This document shows positions 9,033-18,368 of a stretch of 48,216 bases of DNA, one piece after another. Source of the DNA: Gammaproteobacteria bacterium (GTDB lineage Bacteria; Pseudomonadota; Gammaproteobacteria; DSM-16500); assembly GCA_013286495.1 (NCBI GenBank), contig JABDFQ010000012.1:1-48216 (forward strand), in the 5' to 3' direction. How positions within the stretch are numbered: the first letter of the stretch is position 1; every line of letters starts with the position of its first letter. The notes below the pieces were generated by a model, which had not been told where the DNA came from, did not search any database, and was given only the letters and a program-made list of their open reading frames with translations. The translations under genes were made by a program, and so were the position numbers.

Positions 9033-12000
9033 ATGCAATCACAATCTAATCCATCACGCGCTATCCAGAGTTTTATCACCAATAGTGAAAATACAATGAA
9101 TACTGCACTCACCGCGAGTGTAGCAAGTTTGCTTACCAGGCTATCGAAAATTTATCTCGGTGATGATGAGGAAAAACAAATCGCTGAATATCTCAGGCGT
9201 TTTGCAGATGTATATCCAGATAAAAATGCCTTGCAATATATCCAGGGCAAAATGGGTGAGCCACTTTATAATTCTCTTGATTACACTGTGATCTGGGAAA
9301 ATGGTAGCGAAACGAGATATTGCATTCCCATCAGGAAAACACTCGCGATTGTTTATGCAGCGTTGACTGACCTTACACAATATAACCTTTATTTTGATGA
9401 AACTGACGAAGACACCCGTGAAATAAAAATAGCTCAGGATCAATGGGATCGCCTGTTGCCTTTGTTTAATACCATTACCTCCATGCATACTTCTCCGAAT
9501 GCAATTTGTCATCAGGGGATTAGACACAATATAGCATTTACACTGAATGGTGTTTATCCGGGTGTGGAATTGATTGAAGATTTGCAAATGTGTTTGAATG
9601 CGATGATAAGTGATCATATTGCGGCACATCTGGCAACATATGATGAATTATTATTTCTTGAAATGCTGCGTCATGAATTTGGAAAGGAAAAAGACAGGCA
9701 TCCGTATCTTGTATCATGGCTGAAAAAATCTGTTCCTGCCATCAGGCAAATGATAGAACAAAAATTAGTGCAGCATGGTATCAATACAGCAAATTGTTTT
9801 GCAGTAATCGATAACATTCTGGATAATCTTTTCCAGTTCCCATTACCACTGGACAATAATCGCTTTGCAATGGCCGTGAAATATATTCTTCTGGATGCAA
9901 AAGATACCAATGATTTGCGCGGACAGGAAAAGCACAATATCAGCATGTGGTTAATGAATAGCTTTATTGTCAACATGGAAAATAAACGTGCCGTTGAGAA
10001 TTTTGCTTATGTTGACAAACTCTATGTGCTATTCACGGAATATGGTGATATTTTGAAAGACTGGAATGAACAATATATTGATATAGAACAACTGTATTAT
10101 CTCGAAACGTTTTTTTCTTATTTTTATAATTCTTGTAATAACAAATTTATTCCTCCCATAGATATTCAAACTGCTGATTTGCTGAGGTTGTTCCAGAATG
10201 CATATAAACAATTCAGGCAGGATCCATCGATCACCTGGATTGAGAATTTCTTTGCAAACTATCAAATCGCAAAAAATAACCTGAATGATGAGTCTGATGA
10301 TGATGAGTTTTATGTTTATGATAATTCCGATTCTTCAGATTTCTTTGCCAATCAACAGGTTTTACAAGTCGCGCTGCAAAACGTTTATCAGACCTTGTAC
10401 AATCAGAAAATGCGCGATAAGGTCATTGTCACAACCGGGTTTCTGGAAGCAATCTTTGGATCATCAGAAGTGAATCTGAATCCGCACGAGATTAATCGTA
10501 TCTTTTTACATGCCATTCTGGTTCCACCAGAAAAATGGACAGGTTTATACGCGAAATGTTTGAATAAAGTCTATAAATTTGTCAGCGAGCGATTTGCCAA
10601 TCATGAAAACCGTTTTCAATCTGAAGCGATCATGAATGATTCTTATAACAAGGAATTATTAGATCAGATCGCCTATCTGATGGCTTGCCATGATTTTCAT
10701 TCGGATGAGACTAACTCATTAGCGCAACCTGAAGCACCTAAAAGTTTTTGGATCCCTATGACTCATCTGATAAAGAATGCTACGCATCTTATCGATATGC
10801 TGAATTTGTTTGGGAAAAATATTCAACCTGAATATGTAAATACACATGCTGTGTTAATCAGATCCATAATAAAAAGTTTTGATGATCTATTTATAATTGC
10901 TAATGAGTTCATGAAAAATGCTCCTGAAGATGATTATGATTATGAATCCCAGGTCATTATCTCAATTCTTCTTTTGTTCAGGGATGATTTGCAAACACTC
11001 ATCCAGACACCAGATAAAATGAAAAAATTAATTCAGTGTTGTGACCCGATTAAGATGATCAGGATACTTTTTGATCCGACAATATTTAATATGGAATTTT
11101 TAACATCTTTACTGGGTGATAAAGAAATCATAAAGCACTTAATTCGATATGATATGCAAGATTTTTTAAACATTATTCGGCCTTTTCACAGGGATGTATT
11201 TGTACCATTTCATGCTGATATTTCCCAGCGCACATCCGGGTTCATTGATTTTGTTAATTTATTTTCAAACAATCATCTGAATGGTGACGATTTTTTAATT
11301 CTACTAAGGTATTTTAAAGATTATTTCCACCCATGGAATAATCTTGATAATTTTCTTTTATTTCATAAAAAATTATCTTTTTCCTTGCAAAACACATTAA
11401 TACAAGCTCTCAACAAAACTGGCTATTTGAAAATTCTGACTCCAGACATCAAGCATGTAGCCATGCTGCTGGATAATACAGGCATAGATAAGAGAGGGGA
11501 GTTAATTAATATATTGTCTGAAGCTCCTTATTCATTGAAAAACAAAATTAATGATATCTACAGCTTTATGAATATCCTTGGAAAACTTCCTGCTCGTAGT
11601 CAGCAATTATTTATTGCTAGCCTGAGTAGTGCATCATTGGAGCAGATTATTGAAAGCATAGATGAAAGACCAGATAAATTTTTTGCATTTCTTGATTGGT
11701 TGCAACCAGATAATCGTGAAAAGGTTATTTTAAATCTTTCTCCAGAATGTTTTGATAAATTACTTAAGACAAATAGTGATATCAGTGCTTGTGCTTTGTT
11801 ATCAATCGATTCGCAAACTTCAATCATTAATGCAATTAGCGAATCAAAACTTCAGGAGCTCATCCTGAAAATAGATAATGATAACGAATATTTTACTCGT
11901 CACTTCAGGCTGGAGCGCTTTCTTTGTAAAGTCAAAGAGCCATGCAGGATACTTGTAATTAATAAATTGAAGACTTCATTACATTTATTTGTAAAGAATG

Positions 12001-12599
12001 ATGTATTTACATTTGAAGAGAAAGCTCGATACGAGCTATTGCAGATGATTTTGAAATTTTTTCCGCGTGATGCTGAAGCAGCATTAATTTATCCTGCGCT
12101 GATTGGCTTTTTGCAAGCATTACCCAATCCGTTTTCTACAACAGATGAAAAGATATTTGAAGCTTATCTTGATTATGTGAGACATCCATCGAAAGAAAAA
12201 TTTTATGATGCATTGGAATATATACAAACAAAAAATTTTTGGTTTGCTATGCGCTATTATGATATTCACTTTACCGATGTAGAATTATTTAATGTTTCTC
12301 CAGATTTACAGAAAAAAATATTGAATAAAATGCAAGGTCTCAAGCTGAAGATAAATGATACCAGATCGTTATTGGTAGTATTAAATATCCTTGATGATTC
12401 CTGCAAACCATTATTTATGAACTTGCTTGATGATCAAACAAAAACAGAGATTTCTTTGTTGATCAAACCTCAGGCTCAAGAGGATTCAGCTACTATTTCT
12501 GACAAGATATTTAGTTTATATGGTGGAAATAACAAACGTGAACGTGAATCCGAAGATTCAGACGATGAAGATAGAAATGTCAAACAGAAAAAAATATAG
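9033..12599 (+). CDS. Very large protein of unknown function, candidate effector
   Basis: I do not recognise this 1188-residue protein. It has no signal peptide or membrane segment and is predicted by eye to be almost wholly helical. In the second half short Leu/Ile-rich helical units ending in acidic or Asn turns recur (LSSASLEQIIESI, LSPECFDKLLKTN, SESKLQELILKID), resembling a degenerate helical-repeat solenoid. An acidic patch (DESDDDEF) lies near residue 420. The C-terminus is KRERESEDSDDEDRNVKQKK, which resembles a bipartite nuclear localisation signal. I prefer the ATG at 9033, with GAGG eight bases upstream, to the GTG at 9027. Size, composition and neighbours suit a Legionellales-type secreted effector, but this is inference. 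Confidence 0.75.
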   Translation: MQSQSNPSRAIQSFITNSENTMNTALTASVASLLTRLSKIYLGDDEEKQIAEYLRRFADVYPDKNALQYIQGKMGEPLYNSLDYTVIWENGSETRYCIPIRKTLAIVYAALTDLTQYNLYFDETDEDTREIKIAQDQWDRLLPLFNTITSMHTSPNAICHQGIRHNIAFTLNGVYPGVELIEDLQMCLNAMISDHIAAHLATYDELLFLEMLRHEFGKEKDRHPYLVSWLKKSVPAIRQMIEQKLVQHGINTANCFAVIDNILDNLFQFPLPLDNNRFAMAVKYILLDAKDTNDLRGQEKHNISMWLMNSFIVNMENKRAVENFAYVDKLYVLFTEYGDILKDWNEQYIDIEQLYYLETFFSYFYNSCNNKFIPPIDIQTADLLRLFQNAYKQFRQDPSITWIENFFANYQIAKNNLNDESDDDEFYVYDNSDSSDFFANQQVLQVALQNVYQTLYNQKMRDKVIVTTGFLEAIFGSSEVNLNPHEINRIFLHAILVPPEKWTGLYAKCLNKVYKFVSERFANHENRFQSEAIMNDSYNKELLDQIAYLMACHDFHSDETNSLAQPEAPKSFWIPMTHLIKNATHLIDMLNLFGKNIQPEYVNTHAVLIRSIIKSFDDLFIIANEFMKNAPEDDYDYESQVIISILLLFRDDLQTLIQTPDKMKKLIQCCDPIKMIRILFDPTIFNMEFLTSLLGDKEIIKHLIRYDMQDFLNIIRPFHRDVFVPFHADISQRTSGFIDFVNLFSNNHLNGDDFLILLRYFKDYFHPWNNLDNFLLFHKKLSFSLQNTLIQALNKTGYLKILTPDIKHVAMLLDNTGIDKRGELINILSEAPYSLKNKINDIYSFMNILGKLPARSQQLFIASLSSASLEQIIESIDERPDKFFAFLDWLQPDNREKVILNLSPECFDKLLKTNSDISACALLSIDSQTSIINAISESKLQELILKIDNDNEYFTRHFRLERFLCKVKEPCRILVINKLKTSLHLFVKNDVFTFEEKARYELLQMILKFFPRDAEAALIYPALIGFLQALPNPFSTTDEKIFEAYLDYVRHPSKEKFYDALEYIQTKNFWFAMRYYDIHFTDVELFNVSPDLQKKILNKMQGLKLKINDTRSLLVVLNILDDSCKPLFMNLLDDQTKTEISLLIKPQAQEDSATISDKIFSLYGGNNKRERESEDSDDEDRNVKQKKI

Positions 12600-12601
12600 G
12601 A

Positions 12602-12645
12602 ATGGAATGTGCATGTCAGCCATTACCATTCCATCCATTGTTTTT
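12602..12645 (+). terminator. Possible terminator after the 1188-residue gene
   Basis: ATGGAATG at 12602-12609 can pair with CATTCCAT at 12627-12634, and a T-run follows at 12641-12645. The loop is long (17 bases) and the structure overlaps the 3' end of the convergent lpxH, so this is a weak call. Confidence 0.3.
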
Positions 12646-13354
12646 CTCCCGACGGATAGCAGATGAGCATATTGCCACGTTCATGCCAGGCGCCGAGCAC
12701 AATTCGCTCCGCTGGCTGTTGCTGTAACTGAAACTTGTGCCGCCCGGGTTTGTGTGTATGACCGTGTATCAGGCAGGCAACATTATTTTTTTCCATGACG
12801 CGTGCAACTTCGTCCTGCGTGACATCCATGATTTCATAAGCCGTACGCGATGTGTGTTTGCGACTTTTATTGCGTAAATACACGGCAACTTTTTCGCGAA
12901 TGAATTTTGGTAATAATAAAAACATACGTAAATAATTTTCATTACGAATTATTTTACGTGATTTCAGATAGCCAACATCACGCGTGCACAGCAAATCACC
13001 ATGCATGATGAGTACCGGTTCGCCGTAAATATCAAGTCGGGTTTCATCAGGCAATAAATGTGAGCCGGTTGCCTGCATGAATTGCTTACGTAATAAAAAA
13101 TCACGATTACCATGCAAATAATAAATGGGAACGCCACGCTCTGTGACATTGCGTAGTGCGGTGACGACATCATTATGCCAGGGGATTTCGCAATCATCGC
13201 CAATCCAGCTTTCAAACAAGTCGCCAAGAATATAAAGCGCATCAACCGGAGGTTTAATATCGCTCAATAATTGCAGGAATTTTTGAGTGATTTCCGGATG
13301 ATTTTTGTCCAGATGTAGATCAGAAACGAATAATATACTTTTAGATAATGTCAT
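12623..13354 (-). CDS. lpxH: UDP-2,3-diacylglucosamine hydrolase
   Basis: Cleaves UDP-2,3-diacylglucosamine to lipid X in lipid A biosynthesis, at the cytoplasmic face of the inner membrane. It is a calcineurin-like metallophosphoesterase with every metal motif in order: SDLHLD, GDLFESWIGDD, HGNRDF, MHGDLLC and HGHTHKP. The 243-residue length fits (E. coli 240). The ATG at 13354 is chosen because SDLHLD then falls near residue 10 as in E. coli LpxH; a GTG two codons earlier is possible, and neither has a convincing ribosome-binding site. Presence of lpxH shows that the organism makes lipid A. Confidence 0.93.
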   Translation of the reverse strand: MTLSKSILFVSDLHLDKNHPEITQKFLQLLSDIKPPVDALYILGDLFESWIGDDCEIPWHNDVVTALRNVTERGVPIYYLHGNRDFLLRKQFMQATGSHLLPDETRLDIYGEPVLIMHGDLLCTRDVGYLKSRKIIRNENYLRMFLLLPKFIREKVAVYLRNKSRKHTSRTAYEIMDVTQDEVARVMEKNNVACLIHGHTHKPGRHKFQLQQQPAERIVLGAWHERGNMLICYPSGEKQWMEW

Positions 13355-13432
13355 AAGCACTTGTTTTAAATGAAAAATTATATCCTACCATGGCCTTTGT
13401 TATTGCTCTATACTGAATGAAAGGAGGTATTT

Positions 13433-13957
13433 ATGGCCTTGCTACTCAGTGAGACGCCGCTTTATCTCTGGCATGAAGCAGTAAAGAATGCTGAAAACCG
13501 CTGTGCCATTACGCTGGATGATGAACTTGAGGCGTATCTTATCTCACTTCTCATGCGTTATTCAAACAAGCCTGAAATGGCGCAACAGGTTTTTGCCAAA
13601 TCCTATCTGGAAGCCATGCAGCAACAGGAAAAAATCCGCAATGTTTCCCTGCAAAATGTGGGTGATCAATGCTTGTTGTTTGCGGGATTATTTCCGCAAC
13701 AAGCAGAAAAACGCCATGTGACGATCACGTATTTTGTTGATCTGGGACGAGCTGCTTATTCCACCATTTCAAGAACTGCCAATGATTTATTCTGGATATT
13801 ATCCATGCAATTTGTCGCACTCATGGACGTACTGCAATCCATTCCTGAAAAACCCGTACTTCTGCCTTTGGAAGCGTATGATCAATGGGAAAAACTGGGC
13901 AGTAAAAGGGCATTACAAATTCTCAAGCAATACACAAAAGGCTTTCCCACACGCTAG
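13433..13957 (+). CDS. Conserved-looking hypothetical protein, 174 residues
   Basis: I do not recognise the family. The start is well supported by AAAGGAGG five to six bases before the ATG. The product is soluble, mixed helical, with a hydrophobic stretch around residues 115-135 (NDLFWILSMQFVALMDVLQS) that looks like a buried helix more than a membrane span. It sits between lpxH (divergent) and adk (same strand, about 70 bases later). Codon use and ribosome-binding site indicate a real gene. No function is proposed. Confidence 0.75.
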   Translation: MALLLSETPLYLWHEAVKNAENRCAITLDDELEAYLISLLMRYSNKPEMAQQVFAKSYLEAMQQQEKIRNVSLQNVGDQCLLFAGLFPQQAEKRHVTITYFVDLGRAAYSTISRTANDLFWILSMQFVALMDVLQSIPEKPVLLPLEAYDQWEKLGSKRALQILKQYTKGFPTR

Positions 13958-14025
13958 CTCATCTGGCAATACGACTTTAATTGTGTAAAATACCCGACAC
14001 TAGTGAATGATTGGAGTGGCTTAAA

Positions 14026-14691
14026 ATGCGCATCATCCTGCTCGGTTGTCCAGGTGCTGGAAAAGGGACACAGGCAAAATTCCTCGCTGAAAAATTTCAT
14101 ATTTCTCAAATTTCTACCGGCGATATGCTGCGTCAGGCTATTCGTGAAGGCACGCCACTTGGCAAGAAGGTCAAGGATATTCTCGATGCAGGTCAGTTAG
14201 TGCCAGATGATGTGATGATCAAATTAATCGAGGAAAGAATCAGACAGAGTGATGCTGCAAATGGTTTTTTGCTTGATGGTTTTCCGCGTACGATTCCCCA
14301 GGCACAAGCACTCGAACAATTAACCCCAATCGATTACGTGATTGATATTGATGTGCCAGAAGAAGAAATTGTCAAACGCTTAAGTGGCAGACGTACACAT
14401 CCTGCTTCAGGTAGAACGTATCATATTTTATATCAGCCACCACGCGTCGCTGATCGTGATGATGTCACTGGGGAGCCGTTAATTCAGCGTCCAGACGATA
14501 GTGAAGAAACAGTGCGTCAGCGTTTGCAAGTCTATCAAACACAAACACGACCATTGCGTCAGTATTATCAGGATCACAACAATGCTGCAGCTCGTCATAT
14601 ACCAGAGTATGTATTCATTGATGGAACAGGATCAGTGAATGACATTCGTCATAAAATTCTTTCACAACTGCATAAGGAAATTTCAATATGA
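14026..14691 (+). CDS. adk: Adenylate kinase
   Basis: Interconverts ATP plus AMP and two ADP. The ATG at 14026 gives [16 protein letters not shown], which aligns residue for residue with E. coli Adk and has GGAG ten bases upstream. The P-loop is G-C-P-G-A-G-K-G-T, with Cys where E. coli has Ala. STGDMLR and [10 protein letters not shown] (AMP binding) and the LID segment ([14 protein letters not shown]) are intact, and the LID lacks zinc-binding cysteines. At 221 residues it is the long bacterial form. A CTGGCA/TAAAAT pair with 17-base spacing (13963-13991) is a possible promoter. The stop overlaps the next start by ATGA. Confidence 0.96.
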   Translation: MRIILLGCPGAGKGTQAKFLAEKFHISQISTGDMLRQAIREGTPLGKKVKDILDAGQLVPDDVMIKLIEERIRQSDAANGFLLDGFPRTIPQAQALEQLTPIDYVIDIDVPEEEIVKRLSGRRTHPASGRTYHILYQPPRVADRDDVTGEPLIQRPDDSEETVRQRLQVYQTQTRPLRQYYQDHNNAAARHIPEYVFIDGTGSVNDIRHKILSQLHKEISI

Positions 14692-15149
14692 AAAAAGGAT
14701 TAATGTTTATTGTCATGTTTTTCTCATTGCTGGGTATGTCATTAGTACATGCTGCAAATGGCGCATCACCGGTCGGTTACTGGAAAACCATTGATGATGT
14801 CACAGGACAGCCCAAATCCATCCTGCATATTTTTTCCCAGGGAAATGTATTGTATGGACAAGTCGTAAAAATTTTTCCACGTCCTGGCTATGATCAGAAT
14901 GAATTATGCACCGCCTGCAAAGGTGCCAAACATAATCAACGTATTGTTGGCATGGTAGTGATGGAAGGTTTGCGACCCAGTTCCAGTAATTCACTGGAAT
15001 GGAATGGTGGTCATATTCTCGATCCACTCAATGGCAAAACTTATAATTGCACGATCACACTCGTTGATCAGGGACATCGTTTGAACGTGAGAGGCTTCAT
15101 CGGATTTTCCATGTTTGGCAGAACGCAAACCTGGATCAGAGCTCAATAA
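14688..15149 (+). CDS. Exported DUF2147 family protein
   Basis: The 153-residue product has a signal peptide ([21 protein letters not shown]) and then the features of the DUF2147 family: [11 protein letters not shown] near the mature N-terminus, CTACKG, and [10 protein letters not shown] followed by [18 protein letters not shown] at the C-terminus. The family is small, beta-rich and periplasmic or outer-membrane associated, with no established biochemical role. It overlaps adk by four bases, so it is probably cotranscribed although functionally unrelated. Two cysteine pairs suit a periplasmic protein. Confidence 0.85.
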   Translation: MKKGLMFIVMFFSLLGMSLVHAANGASPVGYWKTIDDVTGQPKSILHIFSQGNVLYGQVVKIFPRPGYDQNELCTACKGAKHNQRIVGMVVMEGLRPSSSNSLEWNGGHILDPLNGKTYNCTITLVDQGHRLNVRGFIGFSMFGRTQTWIRAQ

Positions 15150-15174
15150 ATGAACACAACAGCTTAATAAACAC

Positions 15175-15248
15175 AAACTTCTCCTGATTTATAATTGATG
15201 ATGTTTCCCATAACATTGATGATTTTCATAAAACATCAGGAGAAGTTT
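15175..15248 (+). promoter_or_regulatory. Inverted repeat masking the downstream ribosome-binding site
   Basis: A perfect 14-base inverted repeat occupies 15175-15188 and 15235-15248. The right arm contains the AGGAGAAG Shine-Dalgarno of the gene starting at 15251, so in any transcript that covers both arms the site would be paired. The 46-base loop contains a TATAAT at 15190-15195. A transcript starting from it would lack the left arm and keep the ribosome-binding site free. Within the loop, GATGTTT can also pair with AAACATC at 15231-15237, giving an alternative fold. Confidence 0.6.
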
Positions 15249-15250
15249 CC

Positions 15251-15556
15251 ATGAAAATTCAAATACTTGATCAAACATCCAAAAAACCACTGGCAAACAC
15301 GAGATTACAATTGCAGGTTCGCGGCAAGGATAGTGGTTATCTGACAACCATGACCGATGCTAATGGTTATGCCACGCTCGACGACAAATTAGCTGGGCAG
15401 CAAATTGCCCTTGCCACGAGCACAGGTACCGGTTTAGGCAGCCAAGGATTGAATGGCGAACAAGCAGCAGGTCAGAGTCAATGGATCCAGGCCAATGATG
15501 GCGCCAAGCTGTATACGACTGGCACGACTGCAAAGACCACAACAACGAGTAAGTAA
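15251..15556 (+). CDS. Small hypothetical protein, carboxypeptidase-regulatory-like fold
   Basis: A 101-residue product without signal peptide. The first half (MKIQILDQTSKKPLANTRLQ ... TTMTDANGYATLDD) has the pattern of a prealbumin-like or carboxypeptidase-regulatory-like beta-sandwich, where a 'polymer of substituents' strand is followed by D-x-x-G-Y/x-A. The C-terminal 25 residues are Thr/Gly/Ala-rich and look disordered. The ATG is preceded by AGGAGAAG at a good distance, and that site lies in the right arm of a 14-base inverted repeat. A strong terminator follows, so it is a single-gene unit or the end of the adk unit. Function unknown. Confidence 0.65.
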   Translation: MKIQILDQTSKKPLANTRLQLQVRGKDSGYLTTMTDANGYATLDDKLAGQQIALATSTGTGLGSQGLNGEQAAGQSQWIQANDGAKLYTTGTTAKTTTTSK

Positions 15557-15576
15557 AAATTTGTAGGTAATTAGGT

Positions 15577-15610
15577 AGCCTTCCCCCGGAGGGGGAAGGC
15601 TTTCTTTTTT
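15577..15610 (+). terminator. Rho-independent terminator
   Basis: An 11-base GC-rich stem (AGCCTTCCCCC at 15577-15587 with GGGGGAAGGCT at 15591-15601), a GGA loop and a T-rich tail to 15610. It ends the 101-residue gene's transcript and separates it from the Mla-type operon. Confidence 0.92.
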
Positions 15611-15677
15611 CACCTTTTGCAATCTCTCCCTAACCAAGACATACTTGTGATTATCTTTATTTCCGGTATCACGATGA

Positions 15678-16796
15678 ATGACTGCACAACCTGCAATTCA
15701 TTACAATTCCAGTTCGCGACAATTACAATTCAGCGGTGATTGGGAACTTGCCAATCTTCCTCGTTTGCAAACCATGCTGGCAAAATTATCATTGCCAAAT
15801 AGCGGTGAAATTATTTTCAATGGCGAAGCGATTGGTCGCATGGATAGTGCTGGTGCATGGCAAATTATCGAATTAAAAAAACAACTGGAAGCAAAAGGTG
15901 CTAAAGTCAGGCTGCAAAATTTCGCTGAAGAATCGGTGAAATTATTAAAAATTGTTGATACAAAACTCAATGAAGAAGGTGATCTCCCCGCCATAAAAAA
16001 ACCGAATCCCATTGCAAAATTTGGTTATCAAACAGTTGTGCAATTGCGCGAATTACAAACTTATCTCGCATTTGTCGGACAATTGACATTTGAATTCCTG
16101 CGACTAGTTTTTATGCCAGCCAATTGGCGCTGGAATTCTCTCGCTGCGGTGATTTATCGCACAGGATGGCAGGCATTACCCATTATTGCCTTGCTTTCAT
16201 TTTTGATTGGCGTGGTGTTGACATATCAAATGGGATTACAGTTACGCAATTATGGCGCCAATATTTTTATCGTGGATTTGCTCGGCCTTTCTGTCTTGAG
16301 AGAATTTGCACCGCTCATCACAGCCATCATGGTTTCAGGTAGAACCGGTTCTGCTTTTACTGCCTCCATCGGCATGATGAAATTAAATCAGGAAATTGAT
16401 GCACTGGATACATTGGGTGTCACACCGGCTGAATTATTATTGATTCCACGCATCATGGGTTTATTTATCGCTCTCCCTTTGCTGACCATGTGGTCGGATA
16501 TTTTTGGTGTACTGGGCGGCATCGTGACGTCAAATAATATGCTCGGCATTACCTGGTATGATTTTCTGCGTCGTTTTCCGCAAGCCATTCCATTACGTTC
16601 GTTTTTGATTGGTATTGGAAAAGCGCCTGTTTTTGCCTTGATTATTTCCAGTGTAGGATGCTTTCAAGGCATGCAAGTAAAAAATAGTGCAGAAAGCGTA
16701 GGGCAAAACACGACTAAAAGTGTTGTGCTGGCGATATTTTTTATTATCGTTGCCGATGCAATTTTCTCAATCATATTTAGCAAAATGCAATTATGA
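15678..16796 (+). CDS. MlaE-type ABC permease with N-terminal STAS domain
   Basis: Membrane subunit of an MCE/Mla-type phospholipid or lipid transporter between inner and outer membrane. Residues 1-100 form a STAS-like domain (FSGDWELANLP ... RMDSAGAWQIIEL), corresponding to MlaB fused to the permease. Residues about 110-372 are the MlaE permease (GVVLTYQMGLQL, LREFAPLITAIMVSGRTGSA, EIDALDTLGV). Length (372) suits the fused form. Start ATG 15678 has only a weak ribosome-binding site. First gene of a four-gene unit with ATGA overlaps. No mlaC is seen; an accessory lipoprotein gene takes the last position, so this resembles the Mce/PqiC-associated systems more than canonical mlaFEDCB. Confidence 0.88.
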   Translation: MTAQPAIHYNSSSRQLQFSGDWELANLPRLQTMLAKLSLPNSGEIIFNGEAIGRMDSAGAWQIIELKKQLEAKGAKVRLQNFAEESVKLLKIVDTKLNEEGDLPAIKKPNPIAKFGYQTVVQLRELQTYLAFVGQLTFEFLRLVFMPANWRWNSLAAVIYRTGWQALPIIALLSFLIGVVLTYQMGLQLRNYGANIFIVDLLGLSVLREFAPLITAIMVSGRTGSAFTASIGMMKLNQEIDALDTLGVTPAELLLIPRIMGLFIALPLLTMWSDIFGVLGGIVTSNNMLGITWYDFLRRFPQAIPLRSFLIGIGKAPVFALIISSVGCFQGMQVKNSAESVGQNTTKSVVLAIFFIIVADAIFSIIFSKMQL

Positions 16797-17578
16797 AAAA
16801 TCAGCAGGAAAATATTATCGAAATTAAAAACCTGATTACTTCATTGGGTGGCGCTGTCATTCATAAAAAACTGAATCTGAATGTCAAAAAAGGGGAAGTA
16901 TTGGGTATTGTTGGTGGTAGTGGTAGCGGTAAAACTACTTTATTGCGCGCTATTTTATCCTTGCTGAAACCCGATTCCGGTTCCATTCGTATCTTTGGCA
17001 AGGAAATCACAACAGCTTCTCCAAAAACTTTGCTGGAGATACAAAAACGCTGGGGTGTTTTGTTTCAGTCGAATGCATTATTTAGTTCATTGACGTTGCT
17101 GGAAAATGTCATGTTTCCGCTAAAGGAACACACTCACCTGAATGAAAAAAGCCGACGTGATCTTGCGTTGCTAAAAATTGGTCTGGCAGGATTATCAGCG
17201 GAAGCTGCCGTAAAATATCCAGCAGAATTAAGCGGTGGCATGCAAAAACGCGGCGGTCTCGCGCGTGCCATTGTGCTTGATCCTGAATTATTATTTCTCG
17301 ATGAACCAACAGCTGGCCTTGATCCAGAAACTGCAGCAGGTTTTGATGAACTGATACTAAACTTGCAGAGTACCATGGGTTTAACTATTGTAATGGTTAC
17401 GCATGATCTGGATAGTTTGTGGAAAGTCACCAATCGTGTTGCGTTTCTGGGAGATGGCGTGGTGCTAAGTGTCGAAAGCATGCCGGAATTGGTAAAGAAT
17501 AAAAATCCATTGATACAGGAATTTTTTGGCGGGCCAAGGGGCAGAGCAGCAGAGGAAGGTTATGGACACAAACATTAG
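16793..17578 (+). CDS. MlaF-type ABC transporter ATPase
   Basis: ATP-binding subunit of the same lipid transporter, 261 residues. Walker A is GGSGSGKT (residues 41-48), the signature is LSGGMQKRGGLARAI, Walker B is LLFLDEPTAGLD, and the switch histidine is in VMVTHDLDSLW. The MQKR-type signature is characteristic of the MlaF/Ttg2A group. The start overlaps the permease stop by four bases, and its own last 17 bases overlap the MCE gene. It energises the STAS-MlaE permease. Confidence 0.92.
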   Translation: MKNQQENIIEIKNLITSLGGAVIHKKLNLNVKKGEVLGIVGGSGSGKTTLLRAILSLLKPDSGSIRIFGKEITTASPKTLLEIQKRWGVLFQSNALFSSLTLLENVMFPLKEHTHLNEKSRRDLALLKIGLAGLSAEAAVKYPAELSGGMQKRGGLARAIVLDPELLFLDEPTAGLDPETAAGFDELILNLQSTMGLTIVMVTHDLDSLWKVTNRVAFLGDGVVLSVESMPELVKNKNPLIQEFFGGPRGRAAEEGYGHKH

Positions 17579-18368
17579 TTATACACTGGTTGGCACATTT
17601 GTCATTTTTCTCATTGCAGCGATTGTGATGACTATTATCTGGCTTTCAGCAGGTTTTTCTGTTGTTCCATATTCCACTTACATTATGAATAGTCAGGAAT
17701 CTGTCTCCGGTTTAAATGTTGATGCAGCAGTTGAATATAATGGCGTGAATGTCGGTGCGGTCAAAAGCGTGGAATTAAATAAAACGGATCCTCATCTCGT
17801 TACCGTCTTATTGAATATCAAATCCTCCACACCTGTCACGCGCGGCACGGTTGCTACCTTGACCAGCAGGGGAATTACAGGCGTGGCATTTGTTGCGCTC
17901 AAGGACAATGGCAAGGATCCAAGACCATTGATTGCAGAACCGGGACAGCCTTATCCCGTTATTCCAACCACACCTTCATTATTCATGCGACTAGATCATG
18001 CATTAAGAAGCTTGACGAATAATTTCGAATCGATTGCACATTCCATACATGATTTGCTGAACAAGGATAATTTGCGTTTCATACGCGACACTTTGAAATC
18101 GCTTGATCAAGTTACTTCCAATCTTGCTGGTAATAACAAACGCCTTAATCTGATTTTTGAAAATACATCAAATGCGATGCAACAATTAACACCAATGATA
18201 AAAACAATGAATAGTCAAACGTTGCCAGTAACCTATGAAATGCTGAATAACATGAATAATGCGGCGCGCAATCTGAATGATGTCAGCATTCAGCTTAAAC
18301 AAAATCCATCCATTTTAATTCGTGGCGCAGCAACAGCACCACTTGGGCCAGGTGAGAGAAGACGATGA
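17562..18368 (+). CDS. MCE-domain protein (MlaD family)
   Basis: Membrane-anchored periplasmic substrate-binding component of the lipid transporter. I start it at the ATG at 17562, with GAGGAAGG two bases upstream, in preference to the open frame from 17526. The 268-residue product then opens with an N-terminal membrane anchor (TLVGTFVIFLIAAIVMTIIW). One MCE domain follows (about residues 35-120: VSGLNVDAAVEYNGVNVGAV, TSRGITGVAFVAL), then a long helical C-terminal region rich in Asn/Thr/Leu, which in this family forms the hexameric tunnel or contacts partners. It overlaps the ATPase by 17 bases and the lipoprotein gene by four. Confidence 0.9.
   Translation: MDTNISYTLVGTFVIFLIAAIVMTIIWLSAGFSVVPYSTYIMNSQESVSGLNVDAAVEYNGVNVGAVKSVELNKTDPHLVTVLLNIKSSTPVTRGTVATLTSRGITGVAFVALKDNGKDPRPLIAEPGQPYPVIPTTPSLFMRLDHALRSLTNNFESIAHSIHDLLNKDNLRFIRDTLKSLDQVTSNLAGNNKRLNLIFENTSNAMQQLTPMIKTMNSQTLPVTYEMLNNMNNAARNLNDVSIQLKQNPSILIRGAATAPLGPGERRR

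Noticed and set aside
9141-9976. Minus-strand frames of 100-160 codons inside the 1188-residue gene
   Set aside because: No ribosome-binding sites, no motifs, and the plus-strand frame is continuous over 3.5 kb.
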